A DNA stretch of 64,000 nucleotides from Desulfuromonadaceae bacterium (GTDB taxonomy: Bacteria; Desulfobacterota; Desulfuromonadia; Geobacterales; Pseudopelobacteraceae). The notes under the pieces were generated by a model. That model worked only from the letters and a program-made list of their open reading frames with translations. It was not told where the DNA came from and did not search any database. The position numbers and the translations under genes are program-made. The stretch spans positions 109,374 through 173,373 of the forward strand of contig JAQTQX010000005.1 of assembly GCA_028712075.1 (NCBI GenBank). The letters are read 5' to 3'. This document shows, piece after piece, positions 36,537 to 48,319 of this stretch (its first letter is position 1; the number at the start of each line of letters is the position of its first letter).

Positions 36537-37064
36537 TCAATATTTCTGATCGGCGTAATCAACCCAGCCACCTGCCAGAACCAACGCCTTGTCAAATGGA
36601 GAGATTTCAAAGGGGAACGTTTTCTGTTTTCCGCCACCGCTCACGGTCAAAGCCTGCGCTTCAATGTCGATATCCATGGTAACAGTGTCGTCATTGGCAT
36701 GTGTGAAGATCAGATCCAGATCGGCGGGTGGAAGTTCAATTGCCGCCATCCCGCAGTTAAACATGTTTTGCCGGAATATCCGGGCAAATGATTCCGCGAT
36801 TACAGCGGTGATGCCGTTGACTTCAAACACCCATGGGGCATGTTCACGAGAGGAGCCGCATCCGAAGTTTGCGCGAGATACTATCACACGGGCATTACGT
36901 GTTTTTTCCCCCTTCGGATCAAAACCGGGCAGTTTCAGATCTTCCAGGATATACGGTTTGAGATCTTCCTTTGTTATCTCGGTCAGATATTTGGCCGGGA
37001 TGATCTCATCAGTGTTGATGTCGCTACGGTCGAGAAAGAGGATCGGCCCCCCGAATGTTTTCAT
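36537..37064 (-). CDS. leuD: 3-isopropylmalate dehydratase small subunit
   Basis: A 175-residue swivel subunit of the LeuCD isomerase (leucine synthesis, and possibly citramalate isomerisation for isoleucine). The signature FGCGSSREHAPW is present; the opening FLDRSDINTDEIIPAKYL is that of the short archaeal-type LeuD. AGGGAG precedes the ATG. It lies 153 bp downstream of leuC. Confidence 0.93.
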   Translation of the reverse strand: MKTFGGPILFLDRSDINTDEIIPAKYLTEITKEDLKPYILEDLKLPGFDPKGEKTRNARVIVSRANFGCGSSREHAPWVFEVNGITAVIAESFARIFRQNMFNCGMAAIELPPADLDLIFTHANDDTVTMDIDIEAQALTVSGGGKQKTFPFEISPFDKALVLAGGWVDYADQKY

Positions 37065-37217
37065 ATGTGCGCTCCCTAAAAGAAAAATATGTTGGATATA
37101 AACTTTAATTGTCTGAACGCGGATGTGACGGATTTACTCGGCGTTACAATCGTATTATTGATATATCCGCAATAATACGCCAGAATCAGATGTGATCAGC
37201 GTTCTCGTGTTTTTGAC

Positions 37218-38501
37218 TTAAAGATATTTCCTCGGGTCGGCGATCACTCCTTCAATCGCGCTGGCTGCCGCCGTGGCCGGTGACATCAGGTGCACCATGC
37301 CCCCTTTGCCCATTCTTCCCATGAAATTGCGGTTGGTGGTCGAAGCACAGACCTCTCCGTCTGCCAGAACGCCATTACTCATACCGAGGCAGGCGCCACA
37401 GGTCGGATTCGTGACACAGAAGCCAGCCTCCATAAAAATGTCAATCAAGCCTTCTTTCGTGGCATCCCTGAAAACTGTCGGTGTTGCCGGCGAGAGAATG
37501 CCGCGAATATTTGGAGCAAGTTTGTGCCCCTTCAGAATCTGTGCGGCAATGCGCAGGTCTTCCAAGCGGCCGTTGGTGCAGGAACCGATATAAATCTGAT
37601 CAACCGGAGTGCCAGCAATCTCGGAAACAGTTTTGACCTGATCGGGCTTATATCCGAAAGTAATCGTCGGCTCCATAGAAGTTACATCAATCTCTATGGT
37701 CTGGTCATATTCTGCGTCAGCATCAGCGCGCCACTGTGAATAATCGGCCATTGCGGCCTCTTTGCTGGCAAACTCTTCCTGAATAAAGGGCCAGAGGTAG
37801 TCAACTGTGGTCATATCCGGCTGACAGATTCCTGATGTTCCACCCGCTTCTATCGCCATGTTGCAGAGCGTCATGCGCGATGCCATGGTCATAGCGGCGA
37901 TAACCGGTCCATGGAATTCCATGACCCGGTCAGTTGCGCCGTTGACACCTATCTTACCGATTATATGCAGGATAACGTCTTTGGCATACACCCCTTTGGG
38001 AAGCGTGCCGTTGACATTAAATCTGATCGTTTTTGGCTGGCGGAACGCACAGACTCCCTTGAGGATGCCGACTTCCAGATCAGTGGTGCCAATACCGGCT
38101 GCAAAAGCGCCGAAAGCACCGTGGGTGCAGGTGTGGGAGTCACCCATGATGACGGTGTATCCGGGCCGGATAAAACCGCGCTCCGGAAAGAGAGCGTGGC
38201 AGACACCATTGGCACCGATATCAAAGAAGTCCTTGATCCCGTGACGGTGTGCCCAGTCGCGCAAAATCTTGGCCTGGGTAGCCGTTTTGGTGTCTTTGCT
38301 CGGGGTGACATGGTCGATTACAGCCTTGATTTTCGTCGCATCAAAGACTCGATCTTTTCCCCGCCGGATCAGGTCATCTATGGCGATCGGCGTGGTGATT
38401 TCGTGGCAGAGCACTGCGTCCAGGCGCAGCACTTTGGTGCCGGGGAATGGTTCGTTTACCAGGTGAGCATCAAAAATTTTTTCCGCTGTTGTTTTACCCA
38501 T
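37218..38501 (-). CDS. leuC: 3-isopropylmalate dehydratase large subunit (homoaconitase-type)
   Basis: A 427-residue aconitase-family enzyme that binds one [4Fe-4S]. Cluster cysteines are in YIGSCTNGRLEDL and TCGACLGMSNG. GDSHTCTHGAFGAFAAGIG is the active-site segment. It belongs to the shorter archaeal/delta-proteobacterial branch rather than the 466-residue E. coli form. With LeuD it interconverts 2- and 3-isopropylmalate. Confidence 0.94.
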   Translation of the reverse strand: MGKTTAEKIFDAHLVNEPFPGTKVLRLDAVLCHEITTPIAIDDLIRRGKDRVFDATKIKAVIDHVTPSKDTKTATQAKILRDWAHRHGIKDFFDIGANGVCHALFPERGFIRPGYTVIMGDSHTCTHGAFGAFAAGIGTTDLEVGILKGVCAFRQPKTIRFNVNGTLPKGVYAKDVILHIIGKIGVNGATDRVMEFHGPVIAAMTMASRMTLCNMAIEAGGTSGICQPDMTTVDYLWPFIQEEFASKEAAMADYSQWRADADAEYDQTIEIDVTSMEPTITFGYKPDQVKTVSEIAGTPVDQIYIGSCTNGRLEDLRIAAQILKGHKLAPNIRGILSPATPTVFRDATKEGLIDIFMEAGFCVTNPTCGACLGMSNGVLADGEVCASTTNRNFMGRMGKGGMVHLMSPATAAASAIEGVIADPRKYL

Positions 38502-38758
38502 TTCGCTACCTCGCGTATTTCAATAGTGGTGAACTTGTAGCATAGCTGTGACAAAAAAGCCATCCGTGAACATTTTTTTGATACTGCAAAATCAGTTTCT
38601 TCGGCGCTTTTTAAATGGAAATGATGAGTCGGCATGGTATAAGCTCAGTCTCACACCAAGGTTGACATTCAAGGTCGCGATGAAAATCTATTGAATATCT
38701 CTTTTGAACGTGAATCATAATACTGGCAGGCACATTTTCAACAGGCGGGTGACATTGA

Positions 38759-39508
38759 ATGGATCATGACTTCCTAAAGACTATGCTTGATTCGGTACAG
38801 AAAGGCGAGCTGCCTGTTGCAGACGCTCTTCAGCAACTTCGTCATTTGCCGTTCCAGGATATCGGTTGTGCCCAGATCGATCATCATCGGCACCTCCGCC
38901 AAGGGATGCCTGAGATGATTTTTGGCGCCGGAAAAACAGTTGAGCAGATTGTTACAATTGTAACGGCGATGATCGAAAAGGGGAGTAATATACTCGTTAC
39001 TCGCCTGGATGAGGAGAAGGGGGCTCAGCTTGTTGCCGCCTTTCCAGAGGCCAGTTACGACGCTGATGCCAGGTGCCTGATTCTTGAGCTAAAACCGCCT
39101 GAACTGCGGGGCAAAGGGATTATTCTCGTTGTATCTGCCGGCACTTCCGACATTCCGGTCGCTGCCGAGGCACTGGTAACAGCACGTTTTTTGGGTAATC
39201 GGGTTGATTATTTCTATGACGTCGGAGTTGCTGGAATCCACCGCCTGTTAGCGCGGAGAAAACAGTTGTCGGCCGCTTCTGTTATCATTGTCGTGGCCGG
39301 CATGGAGGGCGCGCTTCCTTCGGTTGTCGGAGGATTAGTCGACAAGCCGGTGATTGCCGTACCAACCTCAGTGGGGTATGGCGCTTCCTTCGGCGGCATA
39401 GCCGCATTGCTCGGCATGCTTAACTCCTGTGCAGCAGGAGTGACGGTCGTCAACATCGATAACGGCTTTGGCGCTGCTTGCGCGGCAAGCCAGATCAACA
39501 GGGTGTAA
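38759..39508 (+). CDS. larB: LarB, nickel-pincer cofactor carboxylase
   Basis: Carboxylates and hydrolyses nicotinic acid adenine dinucleotide to the dicarboxylate precursor of the nickel-pincer nucleotide cofactor. The 249 residues have a PurE-like C-terminal half (VVSAGTSDIPVAAEA, YDVGVAGIHRLL, VVAGMEGALPSVVGGLV, VPTSVGYGASFGGIAALL) after an N-terminal domain with the family's HRHLRQGMPEMIFG. larC follows after one base. No larE or larA is in the window. Confidence 0.92.
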   Translation: MDHDFLKTMLDSVQKGELPVADALQQLRHLPFQDIGCAQIDHHRHLRQGMPEMIFGAGKTVEQIVTIVTAMIEKGSNILVTRLDEEKGAQLVAAFPEASYDADARCLILELKPPELRGKGIILVVSAGTSDIPVAAEALVTARFLGNRVDYFYDVGVAGIHRLLARRKQLSAASVIIVVAGMEGALPSVVGGLVDKPVIAVPTSVGYGASFGGIAALLGMLNSCAAGVTVVNIDNGFGAACAASQINRV

Positions 39509-39509
39509 T

Positions 39510-41204
39510 ATGAATATTCTCTATCTTGATTGCCAGGCCGGTATTTCAGGAGATATGACCGTCGCCGCTCTGCTTGACCTGGGGGTTCCGTTGGATTATC
39601 TGCGGCTGGAACTGGCTAAACTGAGTCTGCCGGCAGGCTCCTTCGAGATTTCAGCAGCTACAACAGAACGCCACCACATCACAGCACGTACGTTTGGCGT
39701 TGCTGTGCATGATCACCATACGCACCGCCACTACGCCGGGATTGATACCACCATTGCCGCCAGTGCCCTGTCTGACGGAGTAAAGGATACGGCCCGGCGT
39801 ATTTTCATGCGGCTTGCCGAGGCTGAGGCAAAAGTACACGGCGTACCACTGAATGACGTTCATTTCCATGAGGTTGGCGCGATCGACTCAATTGTTGATA
39901 TCGTCGGCACCGCCATCTGTTTGGATTATCTTCAGGTTGAGACTATTTTCTGCTCGGCACTCCCCTTGGGGAGTGGGTTTGTTGAGACAGCTCACGGGCG
40001 CTTGCCGGTCCCAGCTCCGGCAACTGTTGAGTTGCTGCGTGGAGTACCGGTTCATGGTGATTGTGGCGCCGGGGAGCGGATAACACCAACTGGTGCGGCC
40101 ATTATAGCGGCACTGGTCTCTGGTTTCGGAAAACAACCGTCCATGATTCTGAAGAAAACCGGGTGCGGTGCCGGAGAGAAGGATTTTGCTGATTGCCCTA
40201 ATGTGCTGCGCGCTTTTTTCGGGAGCAACAGTAGCCATACCGCAGATGATGACGTGATTGTCGTTGAGTCAAACATTGATGACTCTACCCCGGAAATTCT
40301 CGGCTATGCCATGGAACAGCTACTTGAAGCCGGAGCACTGGATGTCTATTTTATTCCGATCCAGATGAAGAAAAACCGCCCTGGGGCACTGCTGTCATTT
40401 CTCTGCCATTCACAGCAGCTTGATGCTCTTGCCCGGCTGCTTCTTGCCGAGACCTCGGCTATCGGACTCAGGTATTATCGGGTGGACAGAATTGTTCTGC
40501 AGCGGCGTATCACGGAGCGGCAGACTGAATTTGGCCCGGTGCGTTTCAAACAGGTAATTGATAGCAGTGGTTCTGTGATGCGCACCTCGCCGGAATATGA
40601 TGATTGCCGACGCATTGCCCGTACATTGCAACTGCCCTGTCAGGACGTTATGAAGAGTCTGAGCTGCGATACTAACCACCTTGAGAGCTCAACGCCACTC
40701 CACACCACCACCAATAGCGACATGACCCTTGATATGTCTGTTGCTGAGTTACTACTTGAGAGCGGCCTGACACTCTCGCTTGCTGAATCGTGCAGCGGCG
40801 GTCTGATCGCCAAGCGAATCACTGATGTGCCTGGCAGCTCCCGCTATTTTTGTGAAGGGGTCGTAACCTACTCGAATGATGCGAAGATGCGGCTATTAGG
40901 CGTGCCACACGAGATACTAGATGTTTTTGGTGCGGTCAGTGCCGAGAGCGCCGAAGCCATGGCAACAGGGATTCGTATCGCATCGGGAAGCGATATCGGC
41001 ATATCGGTCACCGGTATTGCCGGTCCGGACGGTGGGAGCGCAGAGAAGCCGGTTGGCACGGTCTTTATTGCTCTGGCTTCCCCGGATGGCTGCAAGGTGG
41101 AACGTTTTCAGTTCGTCGGCAGTCGGGAGGAAATCAGAGTGATAACCGCCTGGACAGCTTTAGACTGGTTGAGGCGATATCTATCGAATCTGCCGGTAAC
41201 CTGA
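39510..41204 (+). CDS. larC: LarC-PncC fusion: nickel insertase plus NMN amidohydrolase (CinA C-terminal) domain
   Basis: A 564-residue single open frame. Residues 1 to about 390 are LarC, the CTP-dependent cyclometallase that inserts nickel in the pincer cofactor: LDCQAGISGDMTVAALLDLG, DVHFHEVGAIDSIVDIVG, TPTGAAIIAAL and ESNIDDSTPEILGYAME. After a Thr/Ser-rich linker (about 391-404), residues 405-564 are a full CinA C-terminal/PncC domain: LAESCSGGLIAKRITDVPGS, FCEGVVTYSNDAK and VTGIAGPDGGSAEKPVGTV. PncC turns nicotinamide mononucleotide into nicotinate mononucleotide. An ATG at the domain junction (40722) has no ribosome site, so separate translation is unlikely. AGGGTG precedes the ATG at 39510. 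Confidence 0.9.
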   Translation: MNILYLDCQAGISGDMTVAALLDLGVPLDYLRLELAKLSLPAGSFEISAATTERHHITARTFGVAVHDHHTHRHYAGIDTTIAASALSDGVKDTARRIFMRLAEAEAKVHGVPLNDVHFHEVGAIDSIVDIVGTAICLDYLQVETIFCSALPLGSGFVETAHGRLPVPAPATVELLRGVPVHGDCGAGERITPTGAAIIAALVSGFGKQPSMILKKTGCGAGEKDFADCPNVLRAFFGSNSSHTADDDVIVVESNIDDSTPEILGYAMEQLLEAGALDVYFIPIQMKKNRPGALLSFLCHSQQLDALARLLLAETSAIGLRYYRVDRIVLQRRITERQTEFGPVRFKQVIDSSGSVMRTSPEYDDCRRIARTLQLPCQDVMKSLSCDTNHLESSTPLHTTTNSDMTLDMSVAELLLESGLTLSLAESCSGGLIAKRITDVPGSSRYFCEGVVTYSNDAKMRLLGVPHEILDVFGAVSAESAEAMATGIRIASGSDIGISVTGIAGPDGGSAEKPVGTVFIALASPDGCKVERFQFVGSREEIRVITAWTALDWLRRYLSNLPVT

Positions 41205-41223
41205 TAAACCAATAAAGATAATT

Positions 41224-41360
41224 TGAAACACTGAGCAACTGGGCACCGGAGAAAAAGAAGAAGCTTCATGAAAAAGCCTTTTTGAGACCCGCAATAGTAG
41301 TGAATACTCATTCTGATGTCGGCTTTGACTTCTCTGTTGCTCCGTTGCTCTGTGTTATTC
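41224..41360. repeat. inverted-repeat element, copy A (137 bp)
   Basis: The left arm (41224-41255, GAAACACTGAGCAAC...) and right arm (41330-41360, ...GTTGCTCTGTGTTATTC) are imperfect inverted copies. It starts about 20 bp after the larC-pncC stop. No gene inside. The inner right side shares GGCTTTGACTTCTC with copy D and a GTCGGCTT with copy B. Confidence 0.75.
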
Positions 41361-41398
41361 GAAACCCCGTCTAAGTTAAAGCATGTTTTGACCAAAAA

Positions 41399-41424
41399 AA
41401 AGAGCGACATCTCTGTCGCTCTTT
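41399..41424 (-). terminator. terminator of the atp operon
   Basis: AAAGAGCGACA-TCTC-TGTCGCTCTTT, 11-bp perfect stem 25 bp past the atpC stop. The minus strand continues in T. Confidence 0.85.
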
Positions 41425-41448
41425 GTGCATCTCTCTGTTGTAAGATAA

Positions 41449-41865
41449 TTATTTACGTGCGGCCTTACCGGCTACCTGCATACGGATAAGTGCACGTTCA
41501 AGCGCCGCTTCGTATATTTTAAACTGTTTGTCTTCAGCGGTAAGTTTTTTCAGCGCCTCTTCGGCACGTCCCTGTGCAGCCTTTGCCCGCTCTACATCAA
41601 TCTCTTCGGCAAGTTCGGCTGTTTCAACCAGCACAATAATTTTGTCGTCGCATACTTCAAAATAGCCCCAGTTAAGAGACATATGTTCGGCAACACCGTT
41701 ATTCTTATAAACCAGTTCACCAATGTTAAGTGATGTCAGAAACGGTGCATGACCCGGCAACACACCAAACTCGCCAAGCTTCCCGGTTGCTGTCACTTCA
41801 TCGATTTCTGAGTCAACAACTTTTTTATAAGGTGTGACTATTTCCAGCTTCATCTTTTCAGCCAT
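41449..41865 (-). CDS. atpC: ATP synthase epsilon subunit
   Basis: A 138-residue F1 central-stalk subunit. N-terminal beta-sandwich (GEFGVLPGHAPFLTSL) and C-terminal helical hairpin (ERAKAAQGRAEEALKKL). Last gene of the operon. AAGGAAC precedes the ATG. Confidence 0.97.
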   Translation of the reverse strand: MAEKMKLEIVTPYKKVVDSEIDEVTATGKLGEFGVLPGHAPFLTSLNIGELVYKNNGVAEHMSLNWGYFEVCDDKIIVLVETAELAEEIDVERAKAAQGRAEEALKKLTAEDKQFKIYEAALERALIRMQVAGKAARK

Positions 41866-41904
41866 ATCTCGTTCCTTGAAAGGGGCAAATCCCGTATAGG
41901 TAAA

Positions 41905-43350
<1,446 letters not shown>

Positions 43351-43374
43351 TCATATAGTGTTGCGTACTGTAAA

Positions 43375-44241
43375 TTAGCCTTTAATCGATTCAGAGCCCG
43401 ATATGATTTCCATCAACTCGGTAGTAATGGCTGCCTGACGTGCCCGGTTATACTGGAGTGTCAGCTTGCCGATCATTTCATTCGCGTTCTTCGATGCGCT
43501 ATCCATTGCCGTCATACGTGCACCATGTTCTCCGGCAACAGTTTCCAACATGGATTTAAATATCTGCACTTCGATGTTTTTCGGTAGTATTTCCGCGAGC
43601 AGTTCACTCACTGACGGCTCATAAATATACTCAACAGGCGCTTCTTCTGCTGCACCCGTATCTTCAGGCACGACTGGCAACAGCTGCTGAAATGTAATAT
43701 CCTGCGACATAACCGTGCGGAATGAGTTGTAAAGCAGTTCCACCTGGTCGTATTCTCCCGCCACGAAACCATCAATTACCTCCTGTGCCAGCATGGCAGC
43801 AGTCTGATAATTTGGCTTGGCAAGAACATTGGAAAAGTTTTTATAGACCGTGTAGCGGCTTTTGAGAAATTCATACCCTTTACGACCGACCGTCATGACA
43901 CTGATCTGCTCGTATGAACCCATCTGCTCCTTGATGTAGCGGTCACCGGCCTTACAGAGGTTACTGTTGAACCCGCCGCACAAACCACGGTCAGACGTAA
44001 GTACGATCAGGAGGAGCTTTTTCGCATCACGCTTTTCCAACAGCGGATGAAGATCCCCCTCAATATTTGCCGAAAGAGACTGCAGAACTTCGCCCAGTTT
44101 TTTTGCATACGGGCGGGCAGCCACGACATTTTCCTGGGCACGGCGCAACTTCGCAGCCGAAACCATTTTCATGGCTTTGGTGATCTGGCGGGTATTTTTT
44201 ACGGAAACAATCCGTTTTTTTATGCTTTTAAGGCTTGCCAT
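43375..44241 (-). CDS. atpG: ATP synthase gamma subunit
   Basis: A 288-residue F1 rotor shaft. N-terminal ([20 protein letters not shown]) and C-terminal helices ([20 protein letters not shown]) form the coiled coil; [10 protein letters not shown] is the conserved core. Between alpha and beta genes as usual. Confidence 0.97.
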   Translation of the reverse strand: MASLKSIKKRIVSVKNTRQITKAMKMVSAAKLRRAQENVVAARPYAKKLGEVLQSLSANIEGDLHPLLEKRDAKKLLLIVLTSDRGLCGGFNSNLCKAGDRYIKEQMGSYEQISVMTVGRKGYEFLKSRYTVYKNFSNVLAKPNYQTAAMLAQEVIDGFVAGEYDQVELLYNSFRTVMSQDITFQQLLPVVPEDTGAAEEAPVEYIYEPSVSELLAEILPKNIEVQIFKSMLETVAGEHGARMTAMDSASKNANEMIGKLTLQYNRARQAAITTELMEIISGSESIKG

Positions 44242-44259
44242 ATCTCAAACCGTCCTTGT

Positions 44260-45768
44260 TTACGCAGTAAATTCCTTTTTCAGCTGGCCCAGAGCGGCAA
44301 TAATTCTGCCTTTCATATCATCGTCAATAGCTTTCTTATCACGCAACTCCGTAAGCAATGGAGCCTGGCGGTTGTCAAAGAATGAGTACAGTTCAGTCTC
44401 ATACTTTCTAAGTGCAGAAACCGGATATTCGTCAAGGAAACCATTGTTGGCGGCAAAAATAACCAGAACCTGCTTTTCATTAGGAATCGGACGATATTGC
44501 GGCTGCTTGAGAATTTCAACAAGACGTACGCCACGCTCCAGCTGCATCTGCGTCGCTTTGTCGAGATCAGAACCGAACTGGGCAAACGCCGCCATCTCAC
44601 GATACTGGGCAAGGTCAAGACGCAGTGTACCGGCAACCTGCTTCATTGATTTGGTCTGAGCAGAACCACCGACACGGGAAACCGAGAGGCCGACGTTAAT
44701 CGCCGGACGAACGCCGGAGAAGAACAAGTCTGATTCCAAATAAATCTGGCCGTCGGTGATGGAAATAACGTTGGTCGGAATGTATGCGGATACGTCACCC
44801 GCCTGTGTCTCAATTATCGGCAGAGCAGTCAGTGAACCGGCGCCACGAGCATCGGACAGCTTACAGGCTCGTTCCAGCAAACGGCTGTGCAGATAAAAAA
44901 CATCACCCGGGTATGCTTCACGTCCTGGCGGGCGACGGAGCAGCAGGGAAAGCTGGCGATAGGCAACAGCTTGCTTGGAAAGGTCATCATAAATAATCAG
45001 GGCATGCTTACCGCTGTCGCGGAAGAACTCGCCCATGGTGACGCCAGTGTACGGTGCGATAAATTGCAGTGGTGCGGATTCAGAAGCGGTAGCGGCAACA
45101 ACTATGGTGTAATCCATCGCGCCATGCTCAGTCAGCTTGGAAACAACCTGGGCTACGGTCGAACGTTTCTGACCGATAGCAACATAAATACAGACAACAT
45201 CGCCACCCTTCTGATTGATGATTGTGTCAATAGCAACGGCGGTCTTTCCGGTCTGACGGTCGCCGATGATCAGTTCGCGCTGGCCACGACCGATTGGCAC
45301 CATGGAGTCAATGGCTTTAAGCCCGGTAGCCATCGGCTGATGAACCGATTTACGGTCAACAATGCCAGGGGCCTTGATTTCAACCTTGCTGAAGCTGCTG
45401 GTATTGATGGCGCCTTTGCCGTCAATCGGTTGTCCGATTGCGTTAACAACGCGACCAATCAGGGCGTCACCGACAGGAACCTCGGTAATACGACCGGTCC
45501 GCTTGACAGTGTCGCCTTCCTTGATTTCGGAGAACTCACCAAGAATAGCAGCACCAACGTTATCTTCCTCAAGGTTGAGAACCATGCCGGATACGCCGCC
45601 GGGGAACTCCAGCAACTCACCTGCCATGGCACCAGCCAGGCCGTGAATACGGGCAATACCGTCACCGATGGAAATGATGGTGCCGGTCTCCGACACTTCA
45701 ACTTCCTTGCCATACTCTTTGATCTGTTTTTTGATGATCTCGCTGATCTCTTCGGCTCTGATTTCCAT
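44260..45768 (-). CDS. atpA: ATP synthase alpha subunit
   Basis: A 502-residue non-catalytic nucleotide-binding F1 subunit. P-loop [35 protein letters not shown] and the alpha/beta signature [14 protein letters not shown] are present. GGAG precedes the ATG. Confidence 0.98.
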   Translation of the reverse strand: MEIRAEEISEIIKKQIKEYGKEVEVSETGTIISIGDGIARIHGLAGAMAGELLEFPGGVSGMVLNLEEDNVGAAILGEFSEIKEGDTVKRTGRITEVPVGDALIGRVVNAIGQPIDGKGAINTSSFSKVEIKAPGIVDRKSVHQPMATGLKAIDSMVPIGRGQRELIIGDRQTGKTAVAIDTIINQKGGDVVCIYVAIGQKRSTVAQVVSKLTEHGAMDYTIVVAATASESAPLQFIAPYTGVTMGEFFRDSGKHALIIYDDLSKQAVAYRQLSLLLRRPPGREAYPGDVFYLHSRLLERACKLSDARGAGSLTALPIIETQAGDVSAYIPTNVISITDGQIYLESDLFFSGVRPAINVGLSVSRVGGSAQTKSMKQVAGTLRLDLAQYREMAAFAQFGSDLDKATQMQLERGVRLVEILKQPQYRPIPNEKQVLVIFAANNGFLDEYPVSALRKYETELYSFFDNRQAPLLTELRDKKAIDDDMKGRIIAALGQLKKEFTA

Positions 45769-45776
45769 GGATGCTC

Positions 45777-46319
45777 CTACCCCTTCTGTAATATATCTTT
45801 TATCTGTTTAAGCTGTGTTTTGACGCTGTTGTCGTATGCAATGTCGCCGATCTGGGTTACCAGGCCGCCAAGCAGTGATGCATCAACAACTACCTGAGGC
45901 ACAACCTTTTTGCCGGTTTTTTTCTCAAGAGCACCCTGTATCGCGGCGACCTGGGCGGCATCAAGCGGGAATGCCGTATTGATAACCGGGCGGATTACAC
46001 CGGTAAACTCATCGGAAAGCTGCTGGTATGTCTGGACAATTTGCCCCAGAAACGCAACTCGGTTCTTGTCGACCAACAGTAACAGGAAGTTGCCAACCAA
46101 TTCCGAACAGGCAGTTTTGGCGACAAGTTCCTTCATAATCGCTTTTTTCTGCTCCAACGTAAGCGCCGGGTCGGCAAAAACCGCCCGCAACTCCTTGTTT
46201 GCTTTAAAAAGTCCATCTACTGTCGCAAGCTCGTCACGGAAACGGTCTATCAGACCTTCTTCCGACCCGAGTTGCACGAGTGCTTTGGCGTATCGTTTCG
46301 CAAGTGCGTTGTTGATCAC
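45777..46319 (-). CDS. atpH: ATP synthase delta subunit
   Basis: A 180-residue peripheral-stalk cap. N-terminal [14 protein letters not shown] and the C-terminal signature [19 protein letters not shown] are clear. It starts with GTG overlapping the atpF stop by four bases (GTGA), which couples their translation. Confidence 0.96.
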   Translation of the reverse strand: MINNALAKRYAKALVQLGSEEGLIDRFRDELATVDGLFKANKELRAVFADPALTLEQKKAIMKELVAKTACSELVGNFLLLLVDKNRVAFLGQIVQTYQQLSDEFTGVIRPVINTAFPLDAAQVAAIQGALEKKTGKKVVPQVVVDASLLGGLVTQIGDIAYDNSVKTQLKQIKDILQKG

Positions 46320-46927
46320 TGGATCTGTACCACCTTGTCAAGATATTCGCCGACAAATCGGTCATGGTCATTCTTCTGTATAGCACCGGTCAACTTGCCT
46401 GTCGCAATCTCGACAGCCAGCCTGGCGGCTTCGGCACGCAGCTCATTGCGGGCTTTTACAGTCTCCTGTTCAGCAGAAAGTGCTGCCTGAGCAACGATCT
46501 TTTCAGCGGCACTGTTCGCTTCGGCAATAATCCGGTTCTTCTCCTGCTCACCTTCACGAATGATGGCCGCATGCAGCTCATCAATTTCCTTGGCTGCCTG
46601 ATCAAGCTTGCCGCTGTACTCACGAAGCTTTGCTTCAGCTGCATCACGTGCTTCTTCTGCATCTTTCAGGCTTTTTTCGATATCCACCTGACGGGCTGCG
46701 AGCGAACCTTTAACATTTGCCTTCTTGAGCGCCCAGACAACAATACCGACCAGAACCGCGAAGTTGAGAACACGCCAGCCAAAATCCTTCATCTGGGCAC
46801 CGCTATCAGGATGATGCGCACCACCGCCACCTTCGGAAGCAAAACCGACTGAAGCGAGAAGCAGCAGTGCTGACACGTACGCCAGAGTTACAACAATCTT
46901 CTTAAAACGATCGGATACCATGAACAT
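46316..46927 (-). CDS. atpF: ATP synthase b subunit
   Basis: A 203-residue membrane stalk subunit. After an N-terminal hydrophobic stretch (residues about 10-30, ending GFASEGGGG, which looks like a cleavable signal), the true anchor is NFAVLVGIVVWALKKA (about 54-70). A long charged coiled coil follows. It pairs with the b' product of the gene just upstream. Confidence 0.94.
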   Translation of the reverse strand: MFMVSDRFKKIVVTLAYVSALLLLASVGFASEGGGGAHHPDSGAQMKDFGWRVLNFAVLVGIVVWALKKANVKGSLAARQVDIEKSLKDAEEARDAAEAKLREYSGKLDQAAKEIDELHAAIIREGEQEKNRIIAEANSAAEKIVAQAALSAEQETVKARNELRAEAARLAVEIATGKLTGAIQKNDHDRFVGEYLDKVVQIQ

Positions 46928-46929
46928 AA

Positions 46930-47355
46930 CTACAGGTTCCTCCCGAGAATTTTCTTACAGATATCACCGGACAGAACCTCAGCCTGCTTTTTCAGCAATT
47001 CGCGTGCTTCGTCGGCCTCTTTGGCAACTTTTTCACGAATTGAGGCCAGTGATTCGGCTGCCTGTTTGCGTGCCTTCTCAAGCAGAGCAGTCTCTTCTGC
47101 CTGGGCAAGTTTCAGCGCTTCGGTACGCCGAGAACCTGCCTCAGCCTTAGCTGCATGCAGACGCGCTTCATACTGAGCCATCTTGCTCTGCACTTCTGCA
47201 TCAACCGAGACCGTTTTTTCACGGGCTGAATCGATTACCTGCCGTCGATCAGCAAGAACCTTGCGTATCGGCTTATACAGAAATACGTTGAGAACGAGGA
47301 CGAGGATGCCGAAATTGATCAGCTGGATAAAAAACGATAAATTTAATTCAATCAC
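46930..47355 (-). CDS. atpX: ATP synthase b' subunit
   Basis: A 141-residue second b-type stalk subunit with an N-terminal anchor (LINFGILVLVLNVFLYKPI) and coiled coil (EARLHAAKAEAGSRRTEALK). Starts at a GTG with AAGGGG upstream. It is the first gene of the seven-gene operon; atpB (a) and atpE (c) are not here, as in other bacteria of this group where they map elsewhere. Confidence 0.93.
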   Translation of the reverse strand: MIELNLSFFIQLINFGILVLVLNVFLYKPIRKVLADRRQVIDSAREKTVSVDAEVQSKMAQYEARLHAAKAEAGSRRTEALKLAQAEETALLEKARKQAAESLASIREKVAKEADEARELLKKQAEVLSGDICKKILGRNL

Positions 47356-47464
47356 GACCTACCCCTTGCAGGTATGCTGAGTTGTATACTGTATCCCAGA
47401 TTCGGGCGTAAAACAGAGGCTAACTATCACAATAATCAGAGGGCTGTCAAGAGAATTGAACCGA

Positions 47465-48319
47465 TTAAATATCCAGCAGATCAATTATGCGGGTTAACTC
47501 ATCAGAATCGCTGAAATGAATTTCCAGGCGACCACCTTTGGAACCGGCCTTGCGGATTGCAACACGTGCTTGAAACCGTTTCTGCAACTGTTCTTCCAAT
47601 GAGGCCATTAACAGGTCCGGTTGCTGCAGCCGTTTCAGTGGTGCCGGGTTCGGATTTACTTTCAAGCGACGCACCAGATCTTCAGTTGCCCGGACACTCA
47701 GCTGCTTATGCAGGATTTCATGGCGCGCCTTTTCGACAAGTTCGGCGTTTTCAAGCGCCAACAGCGCGCGGGCATGCCCCATGCTCATCCGTTCTTCGAC
47801 AATATCCTTCTGAATTTCTTCCGGCAGCTTTAGCAGGCGTAGCGCATTGGTAACCGTAGTGCGGTTTTTGCCAACCCGGCGCGCTACATCTTCCTGTGAA
47901 ATACTGAAGTGCTCGACGAGTGAGCGGTACGCCTGCGCTTCCTCAATAGCATTCAGGTCCTGGCGCTGGATGTTCTCAATCAATGCCAGCTCCATGACTG
48001 CATCAGGAGTTGCTTCTCGTATAACTACCGGAATTTCATGGAGACCCGCCTTCTGTGCCGCCCGCCAGCGGCGCTCCCCGGCAATAATCTCATAGCCGTC
48101 ATCTTTTCTGGTTACCACCAACGGCTGGATAATGCCCTGCTCACGTATTGACGCGGCAAGCTCTTCAAGCTTTTCCGGCGCAAAATATTTGCGGGGCTGG
48201 TTGCGGTTGGGGCGAATCTTCTCAATCGGACAGATAAAGTAGTTTTTCGACTCATCAACCGTTTCAGTCGTCTGCAACAGCGCAGCCATCCCTTTGCCGA
48301 GGCCGCCAATTCTAGCCAT
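47465..48319 (-). CDS. parB: chromosome partition protein ParB
   Basis: A 284-residue CTP-dependent DNA clamp that loads at parS. Start at ATG 48317-48319 (GGGAGA upstream), since the longer frame overlaps parA. N-terminal domain has [12 protein letters not shown] and the CTP motif [12 protein letters not shown]; the helix-turn-helix is [24 protein letters not shown]; a C-terminal dimer domain closes it. The start lies inside the end of parA (8-bp overlap). No parS site was seen in the window. Confidence 0.97.
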   Translation of the reverse strand: MARIGGLGKGMAALLQTTETVDESKNYFICPIEKIRPNRNQPRKYFAPEKLEELAASIREQGIIQPLVVTRKDDGYEIIAGERRWRAAQKAGLHEIPVVIREATPDAVMELALIENIQRQDLNAIEEAQAYRSLVEHFSISQEDVARRVGKNRTTVTNALRLLKLPEEIQKDIVEERMSMGHARALLALENAELVEKARHEILHKQLSVRATEDLVRRLKVNPNPAPLKRLQQPDLLMASLEEQLQKRFQARVAIRKAGSKGGRLEIHFSDSDELTRIIDLLDI

